NCBI GenBank assembly: GCA_019916065.1
Contig: CM034241.1
Coordinates: forward strand, 19,359,541 to 19,423,540
DNA length: 64,000 nucleotides
Direction of reading: 5' to 3'
DNA from: Vitellaria paradoxa
Lineage: Eukaryota; Streptophyta; Magnoliopsida; Ericales; Sapotaceae
Shown one piece after another: positions 22,631 to 33,284 of the stretch. Under the pieces are notes generated by a model. It ran no database searches and was not told where the DNA came from. It worked only from the letters and a program-made list of their open reading frames with translations. A program made the translations under genes and the position numbers. Each line of letters begins with the position of its first letter. Within the stretch, counting starts at the first letter, position 1.

Positions 22631-24170
22631 TCTCCTAATAGGTACTACTAGAACAGTCTCAACAGGTCAGGAGCTGAAACAGGCTCAAGAGCATTAGGAA
22701 CATCAGGAATGGCTACATTAATTCCCAACTGCTTATAATCAACATCCTTTATAGGCATAAGTGCAACACTGTGCTGGATAGCTGACAAGGGAATAGACAT
22801 CACCCTGCTAGGCCTATCCTCATCAATGTACGGTAATATCTCTGAATTATTAGTATCAAAGCTCCAAGAACTTAGCTGTTTAGGACTCAACAATCTTCGC
22901 ACCTAGTGTAGGACAGTAGAACCTGTATCCTTTAGAATAACCTGGATACCCAATGAAAAAACAACGAATGGTTTTGGGATCAATTTTCTTTTCAGAAGGG
23001 TTATAAATTCTAACCTCTGCCAGACAACCCTAACCACAGAAATGATTAAGGCTAGGCTTTCTGCCAGTCTATAATTCAAAAGAGGCTTCAAGAATAGATT
23101 TACTAGGAACCCTATTAAGAATGTATAGGGCAATTTTAATGGCATCACCCCAAAGATATATAGGCAAGTTACGATGACTCATCATACTCCTCATCATATC
23201 CTTAAGTGTGCAATTTTGCCGTTCAGCCACACTATTCCGTTCACGACTACTAGGCATGGTATATTGGGCGACAATTCCACAATCTTGTAAATATTTGGCA
23301 AACAGTCCCATATGATGTCTAGTGACATCATATCTGCCGCAATACTCACCCCTACGGTTAGATCTACTAATCTTAATTATTTTGGACAACCGATTTTCTA
23401 CCTCTGTTTTAAAATTTTTAAACTTTTCAAGTGCATTAGATTTTTCTTTAATTAAATACATAAAACCATAATAAGAAAAATCATCAATTAAAGTCAGAAA
23501 ATATTTATTTCCACAGAAGGTAAATGAATAAGGTCCACTAATATCAATGTGAATAACCTCTAAAAGATCACCACTCCGTGTTGCACTTTTCTTCTTGGTC
23601 TTAGTCAATTTTCCACGAATACAGTTAGCACAAGAGTCTAGGTCTTCAAAATCAAGGGGAATAAGAATGTTTTTTTAATTGGCTTTTGAATTCTTTCTTT
23701 AGATATGTGACCTAGACGCTTATGCCATAATATGGAAGACTGGTCTTTTATTCTAGGTCTCTTGGACATACCCTTTTCAACGTGGAAGAAGGCATACTCA
23801 TTATTTGGAGTCAATTTCAATCTATATAACCCATCAGACAAAAAAACATGTCCAACAATTTTGGAATTATAAAATAAATCAACCATACCATTTTGAAAAT
23901 GAAAACCATGACCAAATTTGTCTAAATAGGAAATAGATATCAAATTCCATCTAAAAGAAAGTACAAAAGCAGTGTTTTCCAAAATAAGTGAAAATCCAGA
24001 CTTTAAGTTCAAAACAACTTCTGCTATATACCCTACCTTAACTACTGTATCATCTTCTATGTTGAGCTTTACCTCGGTCTCACTTGGCTTCCGTTTGTTT
24101 TTGAACCTCCTGCAAGGAAATAGCAACATAAATAGTTACATCACTATCAAACCACCAAGAATTTGATGGA
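22631..24170 (-). pseudogene. Copia protease and integrase (broken, catalytic residues altered)
   Basis: The protease entry near 24140-24160 reads SWWFDSDVTIYV, where the active site DSG of the family has become DSD. At 23638-24129 are the rest of protease and the GAG-pre-integrase segment ILWHKRLGHISKERI. Integrase core, 23069-23608: the first catalytic Asp is in HIDISGPY. The second, normally in SDRGGEY, is now SNRRGEY (Asp to Asn, Gly to Arg). The third, Glu, is kept in VAERQN. The frame then shifts; 22903-23148 holds the integrase C-terminal continuation in another register. Both enzymes would be inactive even if translated. Confidence 0.87.
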
Positions 24171-24234
24171 CCAGCAACTAAATTAGATTCAAAGCAAACT
24201 AAAGCAAGTGAGTTATCTCCTCCCTGTTTCTTAT

Positions 24235-25125
24235 TTAGCCAGGCCTTTTACACAATGCAATCCTTCTTCATGTGGCCCTTCTTATGACAAAAGTAACACT
24301 TAAAAGGTCTTTTTAATATCAACATTTGGACCTAGAGTATTATTGGTCTGACCGTCCTATACCGTACCCTTTGTTATCCTAATTTTTATGAGTAGTGTGA
24401 GTCATAGGCTTCTTATGATTCTTTTTCCTATCTTTCTTACTCTACCTAGGATTGGTCTTATGATGGGAGATAAATAAGGCAAACTCAGATTTTCCCTTTT
24501 AAGTTTCTCCTCCTCTAAGACACATTTGGATAAGGTTATTAATGGTCCTAGATTCATTTTGGGTATTATAGGCAATTGTAATTTGGCTAAAATCTGATGG
24601 TAGGGCATTGAGAGCATGGTGGACTACAAAGTCATCTGGAATGGCAATATTTAGACTCTTGAGTTTGGATTGGATAAAAACAAGCTTAAGGATGTACTCC
24701 CTTACCCTAACTTGGCTATGATATCTCAGACTCGTAAATTCATTCATAAAGGATCCAACCTTAGCCTTATTAGATACATGGTATCTCTGTCCTATGGCAT
24801 CGAAAAGCTCCCTTGCATTGTTGGTCTCAGGTAAGCCACTAAAGAGGTGCTCAGAAGTAGACCTCTTTATGATAATCAAACTCAGTCGATTAGACCTCTC
24901 CCACTTGGCATAGAACTCTTTCTCAGCGGTAGTACTAGAAGCAGTGAGTGCAACTGGTGTAGCCTCCTTCAAGGCTAAATTCACATCTACTATCCCCAGA
25001 GCAAACTCAATATCCTGCTTCCATTTCTTATAATTCAAGCCATTCAATAGAACAACTGTCGTTGTATTATTATTTACTGTAAAAGAAACTATACATACAA
25101 ACACAAGAGACAATAAATTAGCTGA
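24235..25125 (-). pseudogene. Copia gag (capsid-like, zinc knuckle) with frameshift and stop
   Basis: The reading frame from about 25113 to 24499 carries the typical copia gag start region LLNGLNYKKWKQDIEFAL, then LFDAIGQRYHVSNKAK, FTSLRYHSQVRVREYI and LNALPSDFSQI. No ATG precedes it; the frame simply opens at a TTG. A frame change follows. Near 24245-24300 the nucleic-acid-binding knuckle CYFCHKKGHMKKDC (CX2CX4HX4C) is intact but is followed two codons later by TAA. In a live element gag forms the particle that packages the RNA. Confidence 0.85.
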
Positions 25126-26602
25126 ATATGGGCAATAAACAATCCTTATATGTTTTAAACTTAATCAAGCATAAAAATAATTATAACGGAGGTAGCTCGG
25201 TACATCATTGCGATCTCTCCTTTAGGCAGAGAGTGCAATATGCTATAGGATTCGTCACAGCTAACTACATTGAGAATATTCAAATATTTAAAGATCAGTC
25301 CCCTTAGAGTAGACCAACCTCTTAAAAATGAATATTCTCAAGTCAGTCACAAAAAATCATCCGTGTCATTAAAACATGCAATAACACCCTTTGGGTAGGT
25401 GATTACACGCAATAATACAATGGATATTGTCATATTTTAGATATCAATAGATGTACCTTTTGGGCAGTAGCACCTATGTCAATTCATAAATCCTTAATAT
25501 GATATTCTTTATTTAAATTGCTATATGCTGTTTCTAGCATTGTATTAAAGGAATATGCTCGCAATCACATCTTTATGCGCATTTGAATATCCAAATATAC
25601 CCAATGATCTCATAAATAATATATATGTTGCCAAAACTTGTGCTAAAAAATTTTCTATTCAGAAATTCATATAAAACAATGAATTTAGGTTTTTTTTTTT
25701 ATTTCAAGGATAGTTTATAAGAGAGTACAATGTTCCATGGTGTTTAGATGTCGAAAAAAATCCCGTCCATGAAAAATCATTAAATATGTGCACGATTTTC
25801 AAGAAAATGCATAAATATACACATTTTTGTCTTAAAAAAATACCAAACATGCTTCAAAATATCCAAAAATTGTAGAAACAATATTTTACAACTCTTATTA
25901 AAAAAATATTCAAGAAAAAATTTTGCACAAGAACCAAAGCTCCACACACTTAGCCAATGCGTGGTGGTTTCTACAAAAAACTTGCGCAGTAAATTTTTAT
26001 TTTTTTAATCGAAAACAACCCCTCAGTGCAACATACTAACCTAAATAATAAAACAGCCCCTTTTTTTTAAGTCAATGATGTGAAAAATAATAATAATAAT
26101 AATAAAAGGTTACTTTTGTCTCATCTAAGTCAGTCAAAAAACTAACAAAGAAAGGCAACCAAAATTCTTATGCCTTCGAAGTGCAGTGCAAAAATCGAGA
26201 CAAAACAAAGAGTTTGTTGTTGCATAAATGCCAAACGATGTGATATATATATATATATATATATTCATACAATTACAAATGTCCAGTGTTTGTAAAAAAA
26301 AAAAGGTAACTTCCTTTCTTTTTTCTTTTTTTTTACATTACACAGCATTAATTCTAACAAAGCGAAACTTTTTTTGCTTGAAACCGAAGATAAAACACGC
26401 GTACAAAATATATATACACACAATAATCGTGGATTTAGATTTACGGTTTGAATTAGATCAAAATTTTTTTATGTCAAAATTTTCTTCATGCCAACAGTAA
26501 TAAAAGCCCCGTTCAAAAATTTCGGAAAGTAATCAATGTATTTTTTTTAATTAAAAAAAAAATTACATGGAATCATACAATAAGTTCATAATCGATATAC
26601 AG
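25126..26602 (-). other. Untranslated leader of the copia element
   Basis: About 1.5 kb between the primer site and gag has no reading frame with gag character. It contains (AAT)n at 26089-26105 and (AT)n at 26240-26261. Such long leaders occur in some copia lineages; this one may also include later insertions that I could not delimit. Confidence 0.55.
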
Positions 26603-26617
26603 TAAGCTTTGATACCA
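26603..26617 (-). other. Primer binding site of the copia element
   Basis: On the minus strand 'tggtatcaaagctta' follows the 5' LTR end CCTACA after two bases. It is the initiator tRNA-Met type with one mismatch (AAAGC for AGAGC). Confidence 0.8.
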
Positions 26618-26619
26618 CA

Positions 26620-27115
26620 TGTAGGATTTATAATACACATGTATATGAACTTAGGAACATCAAAATTATATATTCAATAATACGGAAGCGTACCTGTTTG
26701 TTCTATAACTCTTGAATGCAAACGGAAAAGATGTTCAAGTTTAAGATGAACTTTGATGGCTATGAACCTTCCTCTGTATGCATCAGGTCTATATGACGAA
26801 TTTTCTATAGGTGTATTCTGTCTGTCTAGGTTAGAGAAGGGATTTAACTATATATATATATATATATATATATGGTAAATCTTAACCTCACTGAACCCTC
26901 CATAAAAGGCCTACATTAGGCTCCTTAGACCCACACTATTAACTGTCTAATCACATAATTAATATATCTAAAAGGTATACAGAAATTTAGTCCGTATGGA
27001 TCGCTTCTTTATTGAGTCTATCCTGTATGTCTCAACTTTAACTTTGGATTCAACCCGTTTCATTAAAACTAAAATTCAATTAATGTGCAAGCTTAACTTA
27101 AAGAAATTGCTAACA
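26620..27115 (-). repeat. 5' LTR of the copia element
   Basis: 496 bases, starting TGTTAGCA and ending CCTACA on the minus strand. It contains an (AT)n run at 26851-26871 where the other LTR has only a short version. Boundaries are fixed by the adjoining primer site and TGAAA duplication. Confidence 0.9.
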
Positions 27116-27120
27116 TGAAA

Positions 27121-27390
27121 ACCTACGCAATTGCACATACTGGATGGGCAAGAAGACTAAAAAAATATGGAAGTTCTATGAAAAAATTTTGCTAGGTGAA
27201 GTGCGTCTTCCAACTATTTTACAATAGAAACTCTGTACAAAGAAACATTCCTATGATCCAAGCAAAATATTAAAAAAATGTGAACATCAAACTAGAACCA
27301 TCTCATATGTAGGCCACAACAACATCAAATATAAATTAACTTTCCTGACAGAAAACTATATTGTGTCCTTATGGTTTAACTAGAGAGTTG

Positions 27391-27426
<36 letters not shown>

Positions 27427-27689
27427 TGAAGAAGCTATGCAGCTGACTTCTGAAATGTGAGGATCTTCTTCACAAGTCCATGAGGAGAAAACACTTGATG
27501 CTACACTTCCGTGGCTACAAGATATAGCATGTGATGAATTGTAACTAAGAGAATTAGATTAGGCTGTGCTTTCAGTGGGTGCGTGATAGCAGACCAGCCC
27601 AGAGACAGCAGATAGAGAAGAGGAGAAGAGAATGAATAGAGAAGCAAAGATGGAGACCATTTCGACCCGCTAATTAAGTAGATATATAT
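27121..27689. other. Intergenic DNA with a (GA)n microsatellite
   Basis: A pure (GA)13 run lies at 27396-27422. The 78-codon minus-strand frame 27501-27737 has no recognisable domain. Confidence 0.5.
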
Positions 27690-28265
27690 TGTTTTATTTA
27701 TCCAATTATGTCTGCTTTTAATTGAATTCAAACTCATTTAATTTAGGTTTAATAGGGATGAAATTGCAATTCCCACCTATACTAAAAAGCAGCTTTTCCA
27801 CTACTATTTGGGTAAATTTCGAGTGCATTTAGAATGATAAAAAGTGAAAAATAAGATAAATTAAGATAAATTATATGTTCGTAATTTATACAATAAGATA
27901 AAAAGTAAATAACTTTTTTGAGTTTTTCAGTAATTTTCACCGTTTTTTAAAGTATTTTGTCACCCAAACGGAACTTTCATATAGTATGTTTTGTCATTCA
28001 CACAAAAGGCAGAGGAGGAAAATTAAAAATTTAAAGCATTAAAGAAAGAACAAGAACACCAACCAGGAAATTGGAAATTGGAATGCTAGGGTGTGGAACG
28101 GTTGGTGTCAAAGAAGATTTTTCCCAATGAGATTGTTTAGAATGGAATTTTTTTTTTTTTTTTTTTTTGGTGGGTCTTTGTTTTGAGGGTTTAACGTAGA
28201 TTAGTTGAAAATCAACTACGCTTGAAAGTAATGGCAAGCAAAAAGAAATCTGCATTTGTTTATTA
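27690..28265 (+). repeat. Left arm of a large inverted duplication
   Basis: It is the reverse complement of about 31155-31545. Shared blocks are 'aattgaattcaaactcattt', 'cacaaaaggcag(a/c)', 'tttaaagcattaaagaaa', 'caagaacacca', the 'gtgtggaac' segment, 'ttagttgaaaatc(a/g)ac' and 'ctgcatttgttta'. A MITE (27820-27974) is present in this arm only. A 22-base T-run at 28147-28168 corresponds to unrelated sequence in the other arm. Confidence 0.78.
27820..27974 (+). mobile_element. MITE, family A, copy 3
   Basis: 155 bases, bounded by TTT triplets (27817-27819, 27975-27977). The right arm of the inverted duplication reads through the empty site. The interior 'aataagataaattaagata' is shared with 18474-18638, as is a 'gttcgtaat' block. 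The terminal repeats are eroded, but the ends 'gtgcattt' and 'ccaaacgg' match the family. Confidence 0.65.
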
Positions 28266-29190
28266 AGGACCCCTTTGGCAACCTTTTCATTTTTAGTTTT
28301 TTGTTTTTGTTTTCATTTTTTTTAAATTGAACATGAAAACTTATTTAGTAAATATGTTTTCAGTGTTTGTATTTCAAAAAAATAATTTTTTTTAAATTTT
28401 CAAAAATTATAATTTAATTAATAATTAATTTTATCAATAATTAATTTAATATATTAAATTATAAATTAAATATATTAATTAACTAAGTTATATTAATTAT
28501 AATTGAATTTAATTAGTTAAATTAATATAAAAATATTTTATTAAATTATTTTTCAGAAATAATATAATAAATTATCTTTAATGTATATTTTATTTTTTGA
28601 ATTAAATTATATTTAATAAAAATATAATTAAAATAGGTACATTTAATTAATTTAAATTAAATTAATTATTTAATTAAATTTAATGAATAAATTAATATAA
28701 AAATAGCTTATATTAAATTATTTTCAATAAATAATATAATTAAATTATATTGAATATATTTTATTTTTATTGAATTAAATTATTTTGAAAAAATAATATA
28801 ATTAAAATAATTAAATTTAATCAATATAATTAATTAATTAAACCAAATTAATTTAAGCTAATTAATTTAATTAACATGAAATATATTTTACTGAATTATT
28901 TTTAAAAATAATTATAAAAAATTATGTGTTATATATTTTATTTGTATTAGATTAAATTATTTTTGATAATTAATATAATTAAAATAATTAAATTTAATTA
29001 ATTTAATTAATTAACAACTATAACTACTAACTAATAACTATTATTACCAAATATATTTTTAAGTTTTTATTTTTTTCTTCTACTATAAAAATGAAAACTA
29101 AAATTGAAAACTAAATACAAAAATTGAAAACTGAATATAAAAATTGAACACAAAAACTAAAAACTAACAGTTTTACTACAAGGGCCTAAG
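28262..29190. other. AT-rich foldback-like element in the inverted duplication
   Basis: The core is almost purely A and T with repeated 'aaattaatt' phrases. The ends are inverted relatives ('cccctttggca' with 'tttttagttttttg', and reverse-strand 'cccttgtagtaa' with 'tttttagtttttg'). There is no reading frame. It resembles non-autonomous DNA elements in structure only. Confidence 0.45.
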
Positions 29191-29316
29191 CCTCAGTTTA
29201 ATAATATTTTTGTTTTTTTGTTTTTCTGTATATATTTTTATAATTTCATAAAATGGTAATAGAAACATATTTGTTAAATTTGCTTATGTTTTTTATTTCC
29301 AAAAAAAAAATTATCA

Positions 29317-29840
29317 TGTCCCAAACCTCATAATCTGGAAGGGACGATATAAGAATGTAAAAACTAAATAGAATAAATAAAATCCTACTCAAATTCAATT
29401 TACAATAAATTATAATCATCAATATATCCAAAATTATTGCTCATTCTCATTTAAAATATTATTTAAATACCCTGCCATCAATTAAACAACAATTTTTAAC
29501 GCCATTACGAATGAAAGCATCCAAAATCTGCACTATCAAATCATATACTATAGTCATGCTCATATCTCTCAAAATAATGATATTACGAAAATGGGATGCA
29601 AATCTATATTTTGGATCACACAATCTATAATATAAATAATTCAACTCAATTTAAAAGAATAAACACACATATTATTATTTATAGTTAAAACCGAACTTAA
29701 GCTACTCAAGCTTAAGTTGTGTACGTATCCCACCTCAGGAATCAGGTCACCCTATTTCCTAACTATTGATTATTCAATGTTCACAACTCAACTCTTTATC
29801 AACAATTCACATATTAAACATCATTATAACTAATAATCTC
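29317..29840 (-). repeat. Inverted fragment of the chromovirus LTR family
   Basis: On the minus strand it ends '...ttatgaggtttgggaca', which parallels '...tatgaggttagaggcgtgaca' at 4985. Inward, 'ggtgacctgattcctgaggt' and 'gtagcttaagtt'-like phrases match 4545-4590 and 9280-9330. Only the last 0.5 kb of the LTR is present. It lies between two AT-rich segments whose starts resemble each other (29205 and 29940). Confidence 0.7.
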
Positions 29841-29929
29841 AGGGTATTAACACACAACAATAATATCAAAATTATTGAAGAATTGATCGTGCATAAAGAG
29901 GCAAAAGTAAAACTCAAAACTTAAGTCCC

Positions 29930-31040
29930 TATTTGATAACGTTTTTGTTTTCTGCTTTTATATTTATGTTTTCAGAATTTTGTAAACTAGCTATAGAAAC
30001 ATGTTTGTTAAATCTATTTATCTTTTTATGTTTCAAAAGAAATAAAAACCTAAATGAAAAAACGTAAACAAAAAAGTGTTTTCAGTTTGTTATTTTTTTT
30101 ATTACAAACATTTTGTCAATTTTAGTTGCATCATCTTAAAATTAATTATTTTATTCAAATATTTTATTAAACCAAATTATTCTAAATAAAAAATAACTAA
30201 TTAAATTAGGTAAATTATTTATCTAAATTAATATGTAATATATTTTATTAATTTATTTTAATAAATAAATCATTTAATTTAATTTAATTTAATTAATAGA
30301 AAATAAAAACTATTTTGAATAAATAAAAATAAAAAATAATTAATTTAATTTAATTTAATTAATTTAGTTAATATGAAATATATTTTATTAAATTAACCTT
30401 AATAAATAATAAAATTAAATTAATTAATTTAACTTAAATTTATTAAATAATTTAATTTGATTAATTAATTTAATATTAAATATATTTTATGAAATTATTT
30501 TTAATAATTATCATAATTAATTTAAATTAATTTAATTTAATTAATTTACTTAATATGAAATATATTTTATTAAATTATTTTTAATAGACATCATAATTAA
30601 ATTATTTAAATTATTATGAAATATATTTTATTCAACTGTTTTTAATAGATAATATAATTAAATTATAATTAATATATTTTATACTTACTGAATTAAATGA
30701 TATAATAATTATATTTTATTCATTTTTTTAGTAAATAATATAATTATATTATAATTTAATATATTTTATTTTTATTGAATGAACTGATTTTTAATAAATA
30801 TTTTAATTGATTAATTTAATTTAATTTATTTATATAAAATATATTTTATTAAATTTAATTAATTTTTTAAAAACTAATAAAGTTAAATATTTTATGAAAA
30901 TAGAAAATTAGTAATTGTAAATAAATTTACATTTCCAATTGTAGTTTCAGTTTTTATTAAAAAAAAAAAGATATCAGAAAATATAAACAGATAAACAAAA
31001 TAGAAAAATGACAGTATTATTAAACGGTTGTATTTCTTTA
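29930..31040. other. Second AT-rich foldback-like element
   Basis: It begins 'tatttgataacgtttttgtt' and ends on the reverse strand 'cgtttaataatactgtca'. The core is A/T-only with many 'atattttattaaatt' phrases. Its opening repeats the phrase at 29205-29300 ('aatagaaacat(a/g)tttgttaaat'). No coding potential. Confidence 0.45.
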
Positions 31041-31154
31041 CAGATTTAAATAAAAGTTTGCTTATTTTCTTTATGCAAGAGTAAAACCCAAAGCTCTTTT
31101 ATAGATTGGAATAAAAGTTTACTTATTTTTTCAGAAAAATTAATTCACTCTTCC

Positions 31155-31545
31155 AATAAACAAATGCAGAATTTTTTCTTTTTCTTTTACTTTCAAGCAT
31201 CGTCGATTTTCAACTAATCTCTGTGGGACCCTCAAAACGGAGACCCGCATCTACAAAGAAAAGTCCATTCTAAACGATCACATTGAGAAAAATCTTCTTT
31301 GACATCAACTGTTCCACACCCCTAGCAATCCAATTTCCTATTTGGTGTTCTTGTTTTTTTCTTTAATGCTTTAAATATTTGATTCTCCTCGTCTGCCTTT
31401 TGTGCGAATGACATAACAATGCTATTTAAAATGTACCCAAACAGTATTGAACAAGTAAACTCGTGAAGCCGCTCTAATAAACTCAAATTAAATGAGTTTG
31501 AATTCAATTAAAATACAAACATAATTAAACAAGTAAGACTTAATT
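31155..31545 (-). repeat. Right arm of the large inverted duplication
   Basis: Reverse complement of the left arm at 27690-28265. It is shorter mainly because it lacks the MITE and the poly-T run. Confidence 0.78.
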
Positions 31546-32257
31546 AGCAGATTTAAATGGGTTGATGATACAATCCATTAAACACCCAATTATCTACTTG
31601 ATTGATTGTGAAAGTGAGAATTGCAAGATGGAAATGAAAAAAAGTTCCTATTTATCCAATTAGGTGCACAACTAAAAAGTTTAGTAAACGAATGATAAAT
31701 AGACTGATTTTTTACATGACCTACATGCATGCATATATATATTTATATATATTCTGTTCCCCTACTTGTGATATTGTCCTTGCTGGCCCCTATTACTCCT
31801 AGCTATATTGGGTGCTCGCTTAGTATAAGTCAATGGGCAAGCACATGGGTAGGTAGAGATAGGGGCGAGACCAGGAGTTCATACTTAGGTGGGCACTAAT
31901 TATAAGTTTTCTTCTAGTTATAAAAAAATGCTTTTATCTTCTTTTTTTTTTTTTTTGTGTCTTATATGACTTTTTTTTTTATCAAAGTTTATTTTTTTTT
32001 AAAAGTTGTACATTTTAAAGGTGATAATTGCATTAGTAAAAAAAATAAAAAAAATTAACGCTTGACTAAAAACATAAAAAATCGTATAAGACTAAAAATG
32101 TTACAAAAAAAAATATAAAAATTCTAGCCTTTTTTTTTTATTTTGGGGTAATTAAACAAGATATAAGACACATAAATAGTTTAAATCTTAAGGGAAGAGA
32201 GAGAGAAAGAGAGAGAGAGTGAAAGAAAGAAAGAAAGAGGGAAGAAAGGGTTAAAGT
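31546..32257. other. Intergenic DNA around the SINE
   Basis: No gene. A purine-rich (GA/GAAA) stretch lies at 32193-32250. The segments 31845-31905 and, inverted, 32775-32830 share a 'gg(t/c)agag' and '(g)tgggcac' pattern, as if they were ends of a decayed element that the SINE entered. Confidence 0.45.
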
Positions 32258-32273
32258 GGGATTAGATATTTTT

Positions 32274-32532
32274 TTTTTTTTTTGGTGACCCGGAACCCGG
32301 CCGGTTTATTACAGCCCTCAACGGGCCGTGTAGCCGACCGATAAACCGGGGGCCGACGAACACCCCACAAGCCCGCCAGACCGCTTAAGTCACACGCTTG
32401 CACGTGTGGTGGGTGGCCCTTGGGATAACTCAACAAGACTGGATTTCACCAGCGGAGACTCGAACCCTTGCGGGTTTGTTGCCTCAGCCCTCCACAATCA
32501 GAGGGTCACCCGCTGAGCTAGGCCCAAGGGTT
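32274..32532 (-). mobile_element. tRNA-derived SINE with 16-bp target duplication
   Basis: On the minus strand the element begins 'cccttgggcctagctcagcg'. It carries a polymerase III A box (TAGCTCAGCGG) and, about 40 bases on, a B box (GGTTCGAGTC). A GC-rich tRNA-unrelated body follows and it ends in an A-run (T-run 32269-32283 on plus). An exact duplication, 'gggattagatattttt', flanks it at 32258-32273 and 32533-32548. Perfect duplications and intact boxes suggest a fairly young insertion. SINEs are copied by LINE enzymes; LINE remains occur 14 kb away. The reading frames on both strands here (32251-32436, 32398-32595) are by-products of its high GC content. Confidence 0.9.
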
Positions 32533-32548
32533 GGGATTAGATATTTTT

Positions 32549-33284
32549 ATAGTTGTATTGGGCAGGTTGGGTACAATTACAATGGTGTGTATTGAATTAA
32601 AATTTATTTTTCTCATTAGTAATTGGTATTAAGCTATTTTTTTCTTTTTTTGGGTGGGTACAATTGGCACTAGGCTAAAGTACTTTTGCTCTTCTTAGGA
32701 TGACCCAATTGAGCACTAAAAACAATATCAATAAGAAAAAAAAATAACAAGAAAAAGTTGCTAATATATTTTTTTTCTAGGGTGGGCATGTGCCCCCACT
32801 AGCCCTTCATTACCTCTGCCCATGGATAGAGACAACACTTGATCGTCACATATATGTTTTCTTAATATTTCTCAAGGTGATGGGAGAAAACAAAACCTCT
32901 ATTTGAGGAGTCATAATGGCTCTAAAAAATTTTATATACCTCTGATTTCAATCTATTAGTTGCTATTCATAGATATGTAAACCATATTATAAATACATTA
33001 AAAAATACCCAAAAATATGTTTAAAAGATGATTAAATTTTGAATCTCAATTCACGAGTTTGATATAACCTATATCCAAGTCGCCCAATAATAACTCTTTA
33101 TTAAATGGGTGTAATTAGGTTTAACCCGTTGTGACGTGACTCCCCTAACCCTCTCATTTACCAGCTCTAATTTTTAGGTACTACACCGAAAAATAGACAT
33201 TATACAACCTTTTTATTTAAATTGTGTAACATTTACTTAAAATTTACTTAAATTATGTAATTTTTTTTTTGGTTAATGAATTAG
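32549..33284. other. Intergenic DNA with one member of a dispersed repeat pair
   Basis: Segment 32940-33190 resembles 37245-37515: '(c/g)atatgtaaa(c/t)ca', 'aaaaatatg(t/c)tt(a/g)aa', 'gagtttgatat' against 'aagtttgatgt', and a 'tttaacccgt' against 'attaatccgt' block, in the same order. No coding sequence. Confidence 0.45.

Larger units (their letters stand above)
19651..27115 (-). mobile_element. Ty1/copia LTR retrotransposon, full-length structure, inactivated
   Basis: Transcription direction is right to left. The LTRs (5' LTR 26620-27115; 3' LTR 19651-20271) begin TGTTAGCA and end CTTACA/CCTACA on the minus strand. A perfect 5-bp duplication, TGAAA, flanks the element at 19646-19650 and 27116-27120. 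An initiator tRNA-Met primer site adjoins the 5' LTR and a purine tract adjoins the 3' LTR. Between them, in copia order, are gag with zinc knuckle, protease, integrase, reverse transcriptase and RNase H. Many stops and frameshifts interrupt the polyprotein, and catalytic residues of protease and integrase are changed, so it cannot move unaided. The LTRs differ at frequent sites by eye, which indicates an old insertion. Confidence 0.93.

Noticed and set aside
32251..32595. Frames of 61 and 65 codons around 32.4 kb with higher GC
   Set aside because: They fall entirely within a tRNA-derived SINE and its flanks. The high GC reflects the SINE body.
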